Shown: positions 24,987-37,859 of the stretch, piece after piece
Numbering within the stretch: position 1 is the first letter of the stretch
Layout of the letters: the number at the start of each line of letters is the position of its first letter
Source: Paragorgia papillata
Lineage: Eukaryota > Cnidaria > Anthozoa > Scleralcyonacea > Coralliidae
Direction: 5' to 3'
Assembly (NCBI GenBank): GCA_035771165.1
Contig: JAWNZC010000106.1
Coordinates: forward strand, 3,659,501 to 3,723,500
DNA: 64,000 bases
Notes under the pieces: model-generated
Told to the model about the DNA's origin: nothing
Database searches by the model: none
The model's input: the letters and a program-made list of their open reading frames with translations, nothing else
Made by a program: the position numbers and the translations under genes

Positions 24987-27900
24987 TCATATGTGTCAAC
25001 GAAACTTGGCTCAATAAAGATATAAAGGACGAAGAAATCTTTCACTATGGATTCACGATATTTAGGAAAGATCGGGACAATCGAAGCGGCGTTGGCGTTC
25101 TTATTGCGGTCAAGGCAGACTCTTTTCAATCTGTTAAGGAATTTTTACCTGAATCAGAGGAAATACAACTACTAGAGATAGTGTCAACCGAACTGAAAAC
25201 AGCTTCGAACCAAAAGCTTCTCTACTGCTCTTGCTATCGTCCACCTGATGCTGACCCAAGTTGGATGAATAAATTTGAAATTTTTCTTAACCAAGCATGT
25301 GATCAATACGACAATGTTGTAATTTCCGGGGACTTAAATGTTCCATGCAACATCCGATGGGACGCGGCAGTAGAAAATACATCAAGTGTTAATGAACTGC
25401 TCTTCATTGAACTATTGAACAATCACTTCTTATCACAGCTTAACAACACTCCTACTCGTGGTAACAATTTACTCAACCTTGTGATTACAAATGTACCAGA
25501 TCAAGTTAGTTTGACTGAAGTATTATCCCCATGACGTGATCTCTTACGAGTTTTCTGCCTTCCGCATTAAAGTACCAAAGAAGCCTATTAGATCTGTTTG
25601 CGTTTATGCAAAAGGACTTTGAAGGTCTGCGCGCTGCTTTACAGGCAAATTTGTCCTCAACCATAGCAGAATTTGATGAAGACATTAACCTAGACTGGCA
25701 GCGATGGAAGGATACTTTCCTAGCGGCAGTTTCCGGTCACATCCCTATGAAGAGACTAAAAGGAAGAAATCCGGTACCGTGGATCAATGGTAACATTCTC
25801 CATAAGATTAAGAAAATAGATTGTATCCGACGAAAACTAAAAACTTCACCTATACTAGACATACTTACAAGAAAGATTTAAAATTCATGGCCAGAAATCG
25901 CGGACATTTGAGCCAGCGCGTCTGTCGGTCAGCGGTCGTCGCGTATATCCCTTAAACCTCCCAATTATCCTCTTCGGACGTTTGCGTTCCCCAAGGACAA
26001 GGAAACAATATGATTCCATCAGGCCAAGCTTTCGGTAGCTTGTGCCATTCTTGCCGACGATCTTTGCTTTAATTTCACTGCATAACTTTCTTAGCCGTTC
26101 TTCAACTCGCTGGTATTTGGTTTTAACTCTAAATCCGGTTCTTTCGGAGAGAAATCACTCAGAAATGCATTTAAAATCCCCACGAAGCCGCATGGGATCT
26201 GCCGTGCCGAAGCTTTTGTCGGCAAATATGGACTGTAAAAATGATTTCCTTGTCTGAAACACTCTGTCTTCGTATATATTGTAGACAGTGACTTGTGTCA
26301 ACGGGAACGCGACCCTTAATATATATTTGTATTTATATATAAATATATATTTGAACCGACACCAGTCATTCTTGTTTGTCTCCTATGCTCCGAGGGTTTT
26401 TCGCCGGGTACTCCGGTTTTTCTCCCGCTCGTTCTCGTGTGATCACCGGCCAATAAAGCCGCGGGCTCAGGGGGTATCCAGGCAACGACTAGAGAAATGA
26501 AAAGAGAAGCCTTCGACGAGTATTTTGGTGCCAAACACGAGGTATAACGAGCAATATTTCGGGTTTAACTAGCAAGTGAAATCGCTCTTTTTGACAACGA
26601 AGCAATAATATGGCGGCGCTCATTCCGCTCGCCGGCTAATGGATTTTTAAATCGAAAAAGCAGAACTTTTATCGTGAGTATCAAACTCGAAGATGGTGGA
26701 AAGCATGGGGATGTTACTCATCAAAGCCAAACGACTGCGGCAACTATCGATTATTGAATACCTAAGGAGAACCAAGCGTTTAAAATGGAATCATTTGAGA
26801 AATCCCACATATTCCCAGTGTAATACAAGGTAAATTATTTTGAGTATTTAATCACAAAAAAGCAGAGCGGGTATACAACATGTTGAGAATGTTTGTTGAT
26901 GAATGTGTTTCCGATGACCGTCGCATGTCTACCGCATAGCGGCAATTGTTTGAAGAAGTCTATAGACCATTCTATTTTGAGAATACTTAATTTCCCTATG
27001 AAATAACATAGGGTATCGGGCCGCCATTATCGGTGAAATCTGAGACATGCGCAATTGCTCAAATCTTGCATGTCCGTAATTTCTGGCCATGATGCGCGCA
27101 GAAGTGAAACGATTGTTACGTGAAAGCCGTGAGAACTTCTTTTCTTTATTTGAGTCCAACTTTAAAAATAACCCAAAGCATTTCTGGTCAATATTAAAAC
27201 AAAAATCAAAAACTCGCAGTATTCCAAATCAGATCTCTGTGGCAACTGCCGCCGGTTCGGCCCCTGATGCAAGTCATTGTCCAAGAGTTATAGCTGATAA
27301 CCCCACTGAAATAGCTAACATGTTTAACACCTACAGTATTTTTCATCGATGTTCACAAGTGAGAGCCTCTACGAAGAACCAGACAACGCACCCACTGATC
27401 CAAAAACGACTGAACTAATCTTAACTGATTACGAAGTGGAAACCGTACTGAAAGCCCTTGACGTCACCAAATCAACCGGACCTGATGAAATTTCAGCCAG
27501 ACTACTCAAAGAAACGGCCTCCGTCATTACTCCATCTTTGTGCAAGCTGTATAATAAATCTATACACGTGAGTCTTGGCTAACGTTGTGCCCGTGTTCAA
27601 AAAGGGTGAGAGACAGCACACTGAAAACTATAGACCCATCTCGCTTCTTTCATTGTTGTCAAAAGTCTTCGAACGTTGCGTGTTTAACAATATTAAAGAT
27701 CAGTTAATCCCGATTATTAAGGATTGCCAGCATGGTTTCGTTACCGGTAAATCTTGTGGAAGTATTGGACTACATCGGCTCATTGATAGACAGCGGAGGG
27801 CAAATAGACATGGTCTACCTTGATATGTCCAAAGCTTTCGATAAGATTAAACACAATCGCTTGATACACAAGCTACGCATGTCTGGCATTGGAGGCAGTT

Positions 27901-28848
27901 GTTCCAGTCTTATTTAATAGATCGTCGCCAGCGTGTAACGGTACTTGGTGTTACTTCTAACTCACTTCCTATTAGTTCAGGCGTGCCGCAAGGTTCACTC
28001 CTTGGCCCTGCGCTACTTCTCTTATACATGAACGATCTTCCTGACGCTGTTAAGGCCAGCCATATCGCCATGCTGATGATATTAAAGTATTCTCAGCCAT
28101 CAAATCCCGGGATGATACTGTATCTGATATGATGATACATAAAAACAACTGATGCTGAAAGGGATCTTGACGTAGGGGTAGCTAATAACCTAACCAGGTT
28201 ACAGTCCTTGACTCTACTTCCTCTTTGTTACTGGCATGAATAATTATATTTAGATATGATCTTGTTCTTTAAAATAACACATGGTTTAGTTAATCTTAAC
28301 TCCTCTGTTCTTCCTGTTACTCTTACTCACAGAACCACTAGATCATCTAGTGGTAAGGTAGTCAAATTTGTTACCCGTAAATGTAAAACTATTACCTACC
28401 AGAGATCCTTTTTATCAGAACTTGTCGAATTTGGAACGCTCTTGCAAATGAACTCAACCTTAGTATGGATAGTCTCAACTCATTTAAATCAGTTATGCTA
28501 AATTATTATTTTGCATCATTAAAAAATTAGCTACAACTGTGAAAATCCTCGTACGTTTAAAACTATATGTCTAAAATGTAATTCTGTCCGTAGTCTTAGC
28601 CGTCCAATTTCTTGCTGTTGTTAGTATCTGTATCTATCCGTAAATTATATATAGTTAGTATAGTTATATAGCTTTATCACATTAACTTATATCTTGGGCC
28701 CGCTGTAATTAGCTAATCGCTGTTGCGAATCCCGTGCCATCGTTACTAGCATTTCAGAGTTTGAATTAACTGAGTAACCTTTCTACGTTGTTATCTGTAC
28801 ATAAACATTTTTTATTTGGCAAAGCTAATAAAATAAAATTAAATTAAA
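24987..28848 (+). mobile_element. CR1-like non-LTR retrotransposon, broken and nested
   Basis: Endonuclease segments: VICVNETWLNKD (about 24987), FTIFRKDRDNRSGVGVLIA, YCSCYRPPD and SGDLNVP (about 25330). RT segments after the insertion: NYRPISLLSLLSK (about 27623), DMSKAFDKIKHNRL (about 27820) and SSGVPQGSLLGPALL (about 27976). Motif C is damaged: the bases for YADD at about 28065-28075 have lost two nucleotides. The C-terminal YDLVLFFKITHGLVNL remnant lies near 28255. The 3' end is an AT-rich UTR closing with aataaaataaaattaaatt at 28848. The 5' end is cut by the element ending at 24982. It cannot be functional. Confidence 0.8.
25890..27087. mobile_element. TIR DNA transposon inserted in the CR1-like element
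   Basis: The termini are gccagaaat...atttctggc, extended imperfectly through gccagaaatcgcggacat and its partner. CATG directly repeats at 25886-25889 and 27088-27091, and the CR1-like reading continues across the pair (KDLKF before, RAEVKRLL after), which dates the insertion after the retrotransposon. The interior has no intact transposase; a minus-strand stretch with DPMRLRGDFKC looks weakly coding. Confidence 0.7.
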
Positions 28849-29363
28849 TGAACGCAACGGTGTTTTGTGACCTTTTAGCGCCGGTTTCAACGCTGTTTTG
28901 CACCAAACATGGACGAACTTATAAAAACACACTTATATACAAATCACTATACTATTGTTCATATTTACCTGTCAAATACAGCGATATAGCGAATCTAAGC
29001 GACATCCTTCCCATATCGTCGAAATTAACTTGAAAATATAATAAATTTTCGAAAAAAACAAGAAGATTGTGTTAATCTCGGTAATGTTATATGTTATATA
29101 TCTTGTGACAAGAACGAACAAAAATGTCGATGTTTAATATTATAGTCAGTTCTGTGACAGCTTTACAAAATAGCACTTGCTTAACTTTGACGTGGTGTCG
29201 ACTACCACCCGCAACTGGCTTACCATGGCCACCCATGAAGAAGAATATACCATGAACTAGTTATAAGGCAGGTGTGGCGGTCTGAGATTGTCACCTTGCT
29301 GAGATTCTATATGGATTTGTGTACTGGAATGTTGAACGCCAAGAACACTAAAGCTTGTTTTAT
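28849..29363. other. Unannotated stretch
   Basis: No gene, RNA or defined repeat is recognised in these 515 bp. Confidence 0.4.
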
Positions 29364-29791
29364 TAAGGCCTGGCCAAACGCTTTCAACATCGCATTCAAC
29401 ATCATTCAACATTGTTGAATAATGTTGAAAGCACGAGTGGCCAAATTAATTCAACATCGTTCAACATTCATGAATGACAATTAATTGAACGCGGGCTACC
29501 ACAAAAGCTGGAATCGACAATATCCCGCATGGCGCATGTCTCTGTTCAACAAAGTTGAATGAAATGTGGCCAAATGCGTTCAACACCTTTCAACATTTTG
29601 AGAATAATAGAAATGTTGAACGCGTGTTGAACGAAAATTTGAACATGTCCAAATTTCGTTCAACATCATTCAACACCATTCAACAACCTTCAACATCATT
29701 CAACAGGGGTGGCCAAACGCTTTCAACATGTTGAATTCAACAATGTTGAACGATGTTGAATGAAATGTTGAATGCATTTGGCCAGGCCTTA
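29364..29791. mobile_element. Palindromic MITE built from TTCAACAT words
   Basis: The ends are taaggcctggccaaa and tttggccaggcctta, an exact inverted pair except for positions further in. The interior holds more than fifteen copies of ttcaacat or atgttgaa in both orientations, so the element folds in many registers. The TAA/TTA outer bases suggest PIF/Harbinger-type target choice. Confidence 0.75.
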
Positions 29792-30143
29792 AATTATACG
29801 TCGCGGAATCGTGGCATTAATTCAGACGAAGTTAATTCATTTTAACTTCGTCGATTAGTCGACGTCAATGCGAATTCGTTTTATGCGACCAATTTAATTA
29901 GAGGAATTTAATGGTTTGTGTAAACAAGCGAAGACTTTGCCGAAACGAGAAGACTACAACCACAGAAATTAATTAAATAGCACTAGAAATTTATGCATTT
30001 AATACAGCGGCGTCTAAAACTACGAATTTCAGACGTTGTATCCGTCTGATCATAACTCCCCAGACCGTTTTAGACGTCGCACAATAAGACAATAACAATC
30101 TTTTTAACAATGGACTTACAAAACGTCGACAAGAATAATAGAC

Positions 30144-30270
30144 TAAGGCCCGTTCCAAACGCCGCTCTTCTCATGCGCCGAACCTAATGCAAATCAGCAT
30201 AAACAAAGGATTTAGGTCATTATCATTAGGTTCGGCACATAAGAAGAGCGACGTTTGGAACAGGCCTAAG
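30144..30270. mobile_element. 127-bp palindromic MITE (AAGGCC ends)
   Basis: Arms of about 45 bp (taaggcccgttccaaacg and onwards to cgaacctaatg) are inverted around a 35-bp loop with few mismatches. The terminal AAGGCCYG resembles that of the 29364-29791 element. Confidence 0.75.
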
Positions 30271-30276
30271 GGGCAG

Positions 30277-30840
30277 TTTAGTATAGAGGCGAGTTACCCG
30301 GCCATAAGAGTTACTCGGCATATGCCGAGCAACCTCGTTCCCAGGGTCTTTTTGAATAGGCCATGCATGGCATCGGCTGGTGGCTCTGCATTTTAATTGG
30401 TTGATTGCTTTTCTTTAATATTCCTCGGGAAACATATTTATGCATAGTGTTGTGCCAGTTATGATCAAATAGCTTCAACGGGACCGCCAACGCGACCAAT
30501 GGGACCGCATTAGAATGAACTTCTCCCAAGGGACTGCCATTACTCAAAATGATTTTGCATACTAAATTAAATTGCTCAGTTTATTGCACCCAGTATTTCT
30601 GGGTGCTGTGACAAGCCGATGCCAGGTCCTTTTCCCGCTGCATGCCGAGTTCCCGGTCGGTAGAGCAAACACTGTTTTTCCCAACGCAGTGTTTATATGA
30701 GACAGACGGGTAGCCGGGATCTTAGCCTGCGTGCAGCCTCTACCCGATTTCTACCGGGATCTCGGCAAAGCGGGATAAACATTTCCCCATATAAACACCT
30801 TTCCCTGGGTAACTCGGCATACCCGGGTGAATTTTCTATA
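30277..30840. repeat. Region with dispersed acccggg / ctcggcat words
   Basis: Copies of gttactcggcat, gagttcccggt and taactcggcatacccggg lie at both ends and in the middle. It is probably a decayed DNA element; edges not fixed. Confidence 0.35.
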
Positions 30841-31174
30841 TTCGTTGCTTTATCTCACTTTCGTTGATGATAATCATCATACATATAAAAACTTGCTGGC
30901 CGTTTCTTTGATTGTTCCGAGCCAATCAAGTCGCTATTGTCAGATCTTGACCCCATTTCCCGATTGGCTAGGAAATGTGTTAAGGGGGTTTCGATTAAAA
31001 ACATAATTACACAAAGTCAAAGGTGGAGGCGTAAAGCAATATATTGCATCTTGTCTGGCGTTTGGTACATCGTTCTTTTTAAATTAATCTCCGTAGCAAA
31101 ATTGCAATATAAAGCCGTAAAGAACAAGAACTTAAGCTGGTTTCCATATAGCCGCACACTCTTAAAAATGGATG

Positions 31175-31495
31175 TGCTAGATAACACACAAAGATGTGTT
31201 ATATAACACATTTGGTGTGTCAGTGCAGCAATTATCTGCAAAGGATGTCAACATAATACACCTTATCGTGTTAAATAAAACATCAATGTGTGTGGGTGAG
31301 TTATAGAAAATCTAGTGGCGTGTTAGGTTACACACCATGAAGTAACACACCATTTACCCTGTCCTAGTTTACACAGCTTTGTTATGTACGATGTGTAAAA
31401 AACACAATTTAGAAGAAAACACACCTTTCAAGTAACACACATATTTAGAGAAAAACACACCATTACAAAAACACGCTTTTAGAGAAAACACAGTT
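31175..31495. repeat. TAACACAC-rich low-complexity region
   Basis: Around twenty copies of aacacac or gtgtgtta words in both orientations, irregularly spaced. No gene. Confidence 0.6.
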
Positions 31496-31958
31496 TCAAT
31501 TAGCAATGCCAATTGCCAATGGATGATTGAAAATTTTAGTTTAACCGTAAAATATTATTTTCAACCACAATTTTGAACCAGTAGTTTGTGGGAGTTGGAG
31601 AAATTTCGGAAAAGCACTTTTCGATACGGCGGAGCGATCCATCACCAGTTCAATCTTTCCTCTTACCGCGGCGGCATTAACTATATTGTTCTTTTAAAAA
31701 TTATCAAAGGTCACAGAACTGTATATAACGTGAATTGTTTTATTCACTCTCAAACGCGGCTCCATGCACATATACAGTATGTGCACTGTGCAGCTATACC
31801 CACAAAAGCATGGGAACGAAGTTAATTATATACAAAGACAACCAACACGCATACATGTATAGTGCAAATTTATTTACTATAATATAATATTTGTATTCTA
31901 CGATAAAAACAGCGGCAGCTAGCATGCAGGTACCGTAACTAGAATTATATTGATATTA

Positions 31959-32213
31959 GGGCCATTTAAAGAGATAAAATAAGTCGCGACTTAATAAGAC
32001 CCTTAGACCCGTCTCATTTAAGACGCGGACACACTCGTATAAACGGTCAATTTCCAATAAGTCGCGACTTATTTTGGACTAGCTTTCAACCCTGTTCTTA
32101 TTTTAGTCGCGACTTAGTTTGGTCACGAACAAATTGACCATTTATACGCGTTCACGATTTAAATAAGACACGTCTTATTAGTCGCGACTTATTCTCTCCG
32201 GTTTAAATTACCC
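31959..32213. mobile_element. MITE with AAGTCGCGACTT palindromes
   Basis: The ends gggccatttaaa and tttaaattaccc are imperfect inverted repeats, continuing into aagtcgcgactt, which occurs four times (itself palindromic). About 255 bp, non-coding. Confidence 0.7.
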
Positions 32214-32392
32214 TATTGATACATTTAACACATGAATACTTTTTGAGCCTTGCCCTAGTGTGGAGAATAGTAATTAACACAATTTAAACTTCCAGGGGTA
32301 AGATAATATTACCGTAACACTCTGATTTCATATAATCCTATTCTTAAATGCAGTGTAATCATTGAAATTGATTGTCATCTTTAATTAACTTA

Positions 32393-32628
<236 letters not shown>

Positions 32629-33394
32629 CAGTGTACAATTTACATACAGTACATGATCAGTATCTGCCGTCCTAAATATCATCTTCGACACTATCAGAGT
32701 TTTTTTCAATAACATATGCCTTTTCCCCTTTCTGTACAATGTTTAGCACACCAAAGCACGGTAGCTACCTCATTTTGTTCTGTAGGAACAATTTCATAGC
32801 CCATATACTTGCACTGATTCCACTGATTATAGCACTGATTCCAGAACAGTTACCACAAAAAATTTATCATCCTCCCAGACAATTATTTCAATTAGTCGAC
32901 CGTACAGGGGATAGTCACTCTCACCAAATTCGTCCATCTCTCTCAGCCGTAATGCACATCCTGGTCTATACTCAATACCATGGATTGACACACGTTTCAC
33001 ACTATACATGACAAAGATGCACACTAGGTTTTACATTGTAGTACAATGTAAAATGTACTACATTTGTAGTAAATGTGGTAAATGCGTTTTTCAAAGCACT
33101 TTTAAAGTTTGTAGTAATTTGTTAATACTCAGAAAGACCGTGGTCTCCAGATGAGACTCAGTAACAACAATTATTCTAATGCTAGACGCTCTAACCGTTG
33201 AGAAACTAGAATTTCGAATAGCAGACCTTTGTACGAAATGCGCGTCCATTCTAGGGGAGTTGTGTTCCAATTAAAATTTGTACAAACACCATTATACGCC
33301 ATCCAATACGCCACGCATGGAAAGTAATGAGAATTTACGCTTTTTATTTGGATTAATTTTAACGTTTGAACTATTTTTGACGGGTTATTTTATA

Positions 33395-33553
33395 AAGGAA
33401 ATAGAAAACATTTTTTCCGTGTTCCTAGACTTATAGAAACACTTGTGGAAGTTTGGAAAAACTCGAAATAGTGTGGAACTACTGTAATTTCTCGTTCTCC
33501 CAAACATCCCCTTGTGTTTCTATAACTCTATAGGAAAATGTTTTCTATTTCTT
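33395..33553. mobile_element. Foldback element, about 160 bp
   Basis: aaggaaatagaaaacatttt at the left is the inverse of aaaatgttttctatttctta at the right; the internal arms contain tatagaaacac and gtgtttctata. Non-coding. Confidence 0.65.
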
Positions 33554-33721
33554 AAATATCATTTATATTTATATAATTATACTAACTAACTAACTAACAA
33601 AAAGCATTTAAATAAAATTAACTGAAACAACCCGACATATAGGTCAGGACGTACTTGTAACACAACGTACGGAAGTACCTGTTACACACCGCGTAAACAA
33701 TTTCGGTTTGCTATCTGCGTT

Positions 33722-33760
33722 CTAGTGACTCAATGGTAAGAGCGTCTGGCTAGTATTGCT
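33722..33760 (+). other. tRNA-like box A fragment
   Basis: The word gtgactcaatggtaagagcg followed by tctggctag looks like a tRNA D-arm/box A. No box B at the right spacing is seen, so at most a decayed SINE or tRNA fragment. Confidence 0.25.
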
Positions 33761-33846
33761 ACACAGGCAGACTTGTTTGTGAGACTTTTACGTGTTGGTC
33801 CTAACAAATTGATCAACCTAGTGATTTTCCGTCGATAATACTAATT

Positions 33847-34037
33847 CTACTGGAAAGGTTGGAAATTAGAATATTGTTGATTCTGTCCAGATTGAGGTAA
33901 ATTCTGGGTCTGCGCTATTTGCCCTTGAAACGAAACGTCGCCTGCGGTGGGAAATTGTGTAGAAAGAGAAAGTTTTGCTGGTGCTGACATCTGGCGCTGC
34001 AGGTTAATTTGAGTCGTCACAGGATTTTGTCCAGCAA
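33847..34037 (-). CDS. Gln-rich host gene, terminal coding exon
   Basis: The acceptor acttttag (AG at plus 34038-34039) is followed by 191 bp ending in TAG (plus 33847-33849). It starts with two bases of a split codon, matching the phase-1 end of the 57147-57410 exon. The product segment is Gln/Ser/Pro-rich and disordered (for example NLPQSGQNQQYSNFQPFQ at the very C-terminus). No donor follows the last codon, so it is taken as the last coding exon; 3' UTR and polyadenylation site were not located. The protein resembles the C-terminal tails of Gln-rich transcription regulators, but no named family is claimed. Confidence 0.6.
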
Positions 34038-34133
34038 CTAAAAGTAAAAAAGATTTACCATTCAGCGAGCATTTTCGCAAACTTGTGGGAAGTTGAGGAA
34101 GTAAGAATGAGAGAATTTTGAGAACGAAGTATT

Positions 34134-34557
34134 AAAGTGTCTATGAAACAAAAATTAAGTCTTCCTATTTAAAAGAAAATTAAAAATGAAAAGGTAAGAC
34201 CTTTTTCAGTTTCCTTACTTTGTTGTTGAAATATTCCAAGTTGTTTGATATTCACGTCACACAACTTATCGGAAAAGGTTATATATCGTTATTATCAAAC
34301 AAATTATTTCCAAGGAGGCGTGTGGGTGTGTTTCTCATACAAGACAAAACATGTAGAATTTCAAGTTATTTTATAATAGCAAAGTTGATATAGCCTTTTT
34401 TGATAAGTCATTGTGCATATATGATATCAAAATGTTTAATTTGCATATCAAACAACAGGAAATATCTCAACAACAAAAAAAGAACTGCAAAATATGTTAT
34501 GTACTCATATTAAGTGTTCTTTCAAACAAGACTGACTTAACTTTCGTTTCATAAACC
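34134..34557. mobile_element. Foldback element of the AAAGTG family
   Basis: The left end aaagtgtctatgaaac with aaaattaagtc and the right end gacttaactttcgtttcat are imperfect inverted repeats; internal aacaacaggaaatatctcaac matches gttgttgaaatattcc. It lies in the large intron of the Gln-rich gene. A related end is at about 61294. Confidence 0.6.
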
Positions 34558-34589
34558 AGGTAAGCGGTACCTGGATTATAGTACGTTCC

Positions 34590-34735
34590 AAAACAAATGG
34601 TACTTTGGAAAATGGTACTTTTCGAGATAGCACTTTGCGAAATAGTACTTTAGGAGATGGTACTTCGCGAAATTTTATTTTGCAAAATAGTGCTTTGCGA
34701 AATGGTACTTTTCGAAGTGGTACTTTGCGATCGGT
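34590..34735. repeat. Degenerate 15-18-bp tandem repeat (GGTACTTT)
   Basis: Eight to nine units of the type gaaatggtacttt(tc/gc) with substitutions run through this stretch. Confidence 0.7.
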
Positions 34736-34739
34736 AATA

Positions 34740-36500
34740 GTAAGAGGAGATAAAGAAGAATTGTTTAATCGGTCAAACCAATAACAAAGTGCTGACTTTG
34801 CGAAACGAAACAGTACTGTGTGGTACTTTGGTTGGCTTAATCAACTTATTCGATCATTTAAATGATACTCCTTCATCTCGTCTTCCATCTTCGTTTACTA
34901 TTACCGATCTTGTTCTTGATAATTTCAAAATACTTCAATAACTGAAGTATAAATAAGATGTACATAACGTAGATCTTATAGTCCTAACTTTCCGTATCTT
35001 TCTTCGTTTTGAATATATATCTACTTCTTTGATATGTAAATTAGATGGTCTCTGACGTCATAACCAAGGCGCAGCATTTTCGCACACAGCAAACTCAGTT
35101 TTATTTCCAAGTTTGTTCAACAAAATCACTTGAAACTGTGCACATTTAATAGAACTACTCGTGACACAGAGCATTTCATGTTGAGCAATCATGGGGTATC
35201 AAGTGATTTTTTTAATGCATGGCAATGCTGTAAACTGGTTATGACGTCAGAGATCAATTACATATCAAACAAACTGTACCATCTCAAAAACAAAGAACGA
35301 TGCGGAAAAGTTCATTACAATTTCACAAGTTTTTCTAAATTCAGCAACTTAATTTATATTGCCAATGCCCTTTAAATTAGAATAATATTCTAACTTACTT
35401 TAACCCTCTGCGTAGTTTCCTACGGCACGAAGTATAGTAGGAAAGTATATTCATTACGTCAAGTAGCAGTATTCCCAGGAGGGCGTGTCAGAAACAAGTG
35501 TATAAAAGAAGTAGTTTTTCCAGATGAAGCATCTCGGTCAGTCAGTAGGCAGCTCAAATTTGAACATTAAAACTAGGAATCACAACGTTTTGATTTACTA
35601 TTTGCTGAGCGAGCAGTGAGCTAGTTATCTTGGTCCCGCCCAGATTTCCTGGCCACCTCGTTGGAAGTTTTTTTCTGGTCTCCCTGATACCAGCTATGGC
35701 GCAGATCGGAGTGGCGCATTGACTAGGACTGAAGCGAATTAACACTAATTGTGAACTTTCAGCAATATTGATAGTCGAAAGGACATTTCTTGCTACTCAA
35801 TTAATAACTAATGATTGTAATACGATTCGAAATTATCGATAGATACAATAAAAAACTGTCGTCTACTACACTGGACCACAGCAAGGTTTCTCCACCAGTT
35901 GTTGTCGTGCCGACTATTGCGTCCAATAGCAATGAATATATATAGCTGTAATATATAGCTAAATACATTGACACTTAAATAAAGTTATTCATTCACCAGT
36001 GTAATTCGATGATCAGTTAGCCGACGTAGCACTTGATAAATAATATGCCAAAACGTGTCATGCTTTTTGGCTTTTTACTTTCCATGCAACATCGCTTTTT
36101 AGTAACTATACTTCCCTGTACTCGGTTTCTGTACTTTACTTCCCGGAAGTTTCTAACTTTACAGTATTACCAGTCACCATAGTAAATACGTTTCTCAAGG
36201 CAAAACGTTTTATCATACTAACTAGACTAGAAATACATAAACGCAATAACCCCTCGCACGCTTTTACATGAATTTTTGTAAATACTCCCTGATTAGAAAA
36301 CATTAATGCAACCTCCCTTGCGCTTTTTCTTGGGGAGGCCTGGAAATACCCACTCTTGTCGATCAAAATATAGTTTTAATCCTAGTAGAATATTTGAAAT
36401 AAAAAACTGCAGTTTTAATAACTCTATTTTTTAAAGAAAAAGGTAACGAGGAACAAAGAAAAATTTAAGGATGATATTTCGTAAAAAATATTGAGATGAA
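34740..36500. other. Intronic stretch without recognised genes
   Basis: Within the large intron. A segment at about 35129-35240 (cttgaaactgtg ... catttcatgttgagcaatca ... aatgcatg) is a diverged copy of 54229-54350. A piece at 36222-36290 (agaaatacataaacgcaata) matches the start of the 49.0/62.3-kb repeat. Nothing else is recognised. Confidence 0.5.
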
Positions 36501-36504
36501 CAAA

Positions 36505-36615
36505 ATTGCAGGTCGCATCCAGGGTTTGAACTCGACCATGTTTAATACCGGGACCATGTTTAATACCGGGTCCATGTTGCCGACGATGTTAACCACCAGG
36601 CTACTGAGGCAGGCG
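36505..36615 (-). mobile_element. tRNA-derived SINE fragment
   Basis: On the minus strand, box A-like cctcagtagcctggtggtta and box B-like gagttcaaaccctgg are present. Between them a 20-bp block (ggtattaaacatggtccc) is duplicated, which puts the boxes too far apart for a tRNA. Degenerate SINE. Confidence 0.5.
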
Positions 36616-37089
36616 TAATACCTTTTTTCCAAATATTAGGGTTATATTTTACAGTTCTTTCTTTCCATGTTTACAAAAAACATCGCTAGAGCATCTGAAA
36701 ACATTTTTCAAAGGCATTGAATTGATTGAAAACATTTCAAATTCCTTTAAGCTATTAACAAAAACAATTTTTCATTTCGAAATCTGAAGTGCTAACTGTT
36801 TTCACGTACATGTAAATAAATATTTCAATGTGTACGTTTTAGAGAAGAAAAATTGCTCCTTCTCCGATTTTGATGCCAAATTATGGGCAAGCTACGTTAA
36901 GTCACAAGTGGTTTAACAATAAGAAAACTGTTTAGAAGATATAAAGACGGCAGCCACAGATATAAAATACAACAGGCAAGCAAACTGACATGCAATCATA
37001 GTCAATCGAGATATGGTCTGGAAACTCGGCAAACGTCAAGGCGCCTATAATGAGCTGTGATTTTATGTTGAACCGTACCTTACATCGTG

Positions 37090-37172
37090 CACATCCTTTG
37101 TTTTGGGTTTATTAATATTTAAATAGTACGGTTGAGTGATATTGCTATTGGACAATTCGTTCATTATACGTA
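37090..37172. repeat. Dispersed repeat, copy B (see 13097)
   Basis: Same words as copy A (catcctttgttttgggttta, atagtacggttgagtga, tgctattgg) with about 85 percent identity. Boundaries are not defined. Confidence 0.55.
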
Positions 37173-37611
37173 AACTCAAACTTTTTGCCGGTCTTTATTT
37201 CTTCATCGGTTTTCAAGTTTTACTATTGCTTTTTCCTCCTACTCAAGACGTTGTTTTGCTTTATACGTAGACGTTGACTTCTTTCTGTTCTTTTAAAAGG
37301 GATGTACGTATCCCGAAAGCTCCTTTCTCAAGTCTTTTTGTCAAGAATATATCATGTTGTTAGTTGAAATCTTTTGTCAAGAACTATATTGTCCCCAGTG
37401 CTCTACAATCTTAACCGCGCATGGTCCGTCCACACATATATACAAATAAATAAATATTAAGATCACAGAAATTTGTTCGCATATACGTTTGTCCACGTGT
37501 GCAAAATGACTCCACGCGTGTCGTGTCGAGATTAGCACACTCACCGGGCTCCGGGCTTTTGACCCTAAGTTGCTGCGCAGTAAGTAGTAATAGATTTGTG
37601 GGTCTGTTTAA

Positions 37612-37740
37612 GGGAAAGGACTGGGAGCTAATCATCCTTACTTGCAGCCAGTGGCTAAACTAGCCAGTAGTTGAATTAGCCAGTGGCTGAAAAGCGAAGC
37701 ACGCAGATCAACGTGGCCGCCATTCTAAAGGCGCAATCTT
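37612..37740. repeat. Dispersed repeat shared with 59571-59675
   Basis: Both read aaaggactggg, then taatcatc(c/t)ttacttgcag, agccagtggctaaa and acgcagatcaa(c/t)gtggc. In this copy gccagtggctgaa is partly duplicated. Confidence 0.65.
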
Positions 37741-37859
37741 AAATGGCGCTGCAAGTAAGGCTATGATTTGTTGCGTCCAATGACAATGCAAACCGTACTA
37801 TAAGTTACTTGCAGGATAGCAAATGCTCCCTTTTCAATTTGTATTAGTAAGTAAACTAT

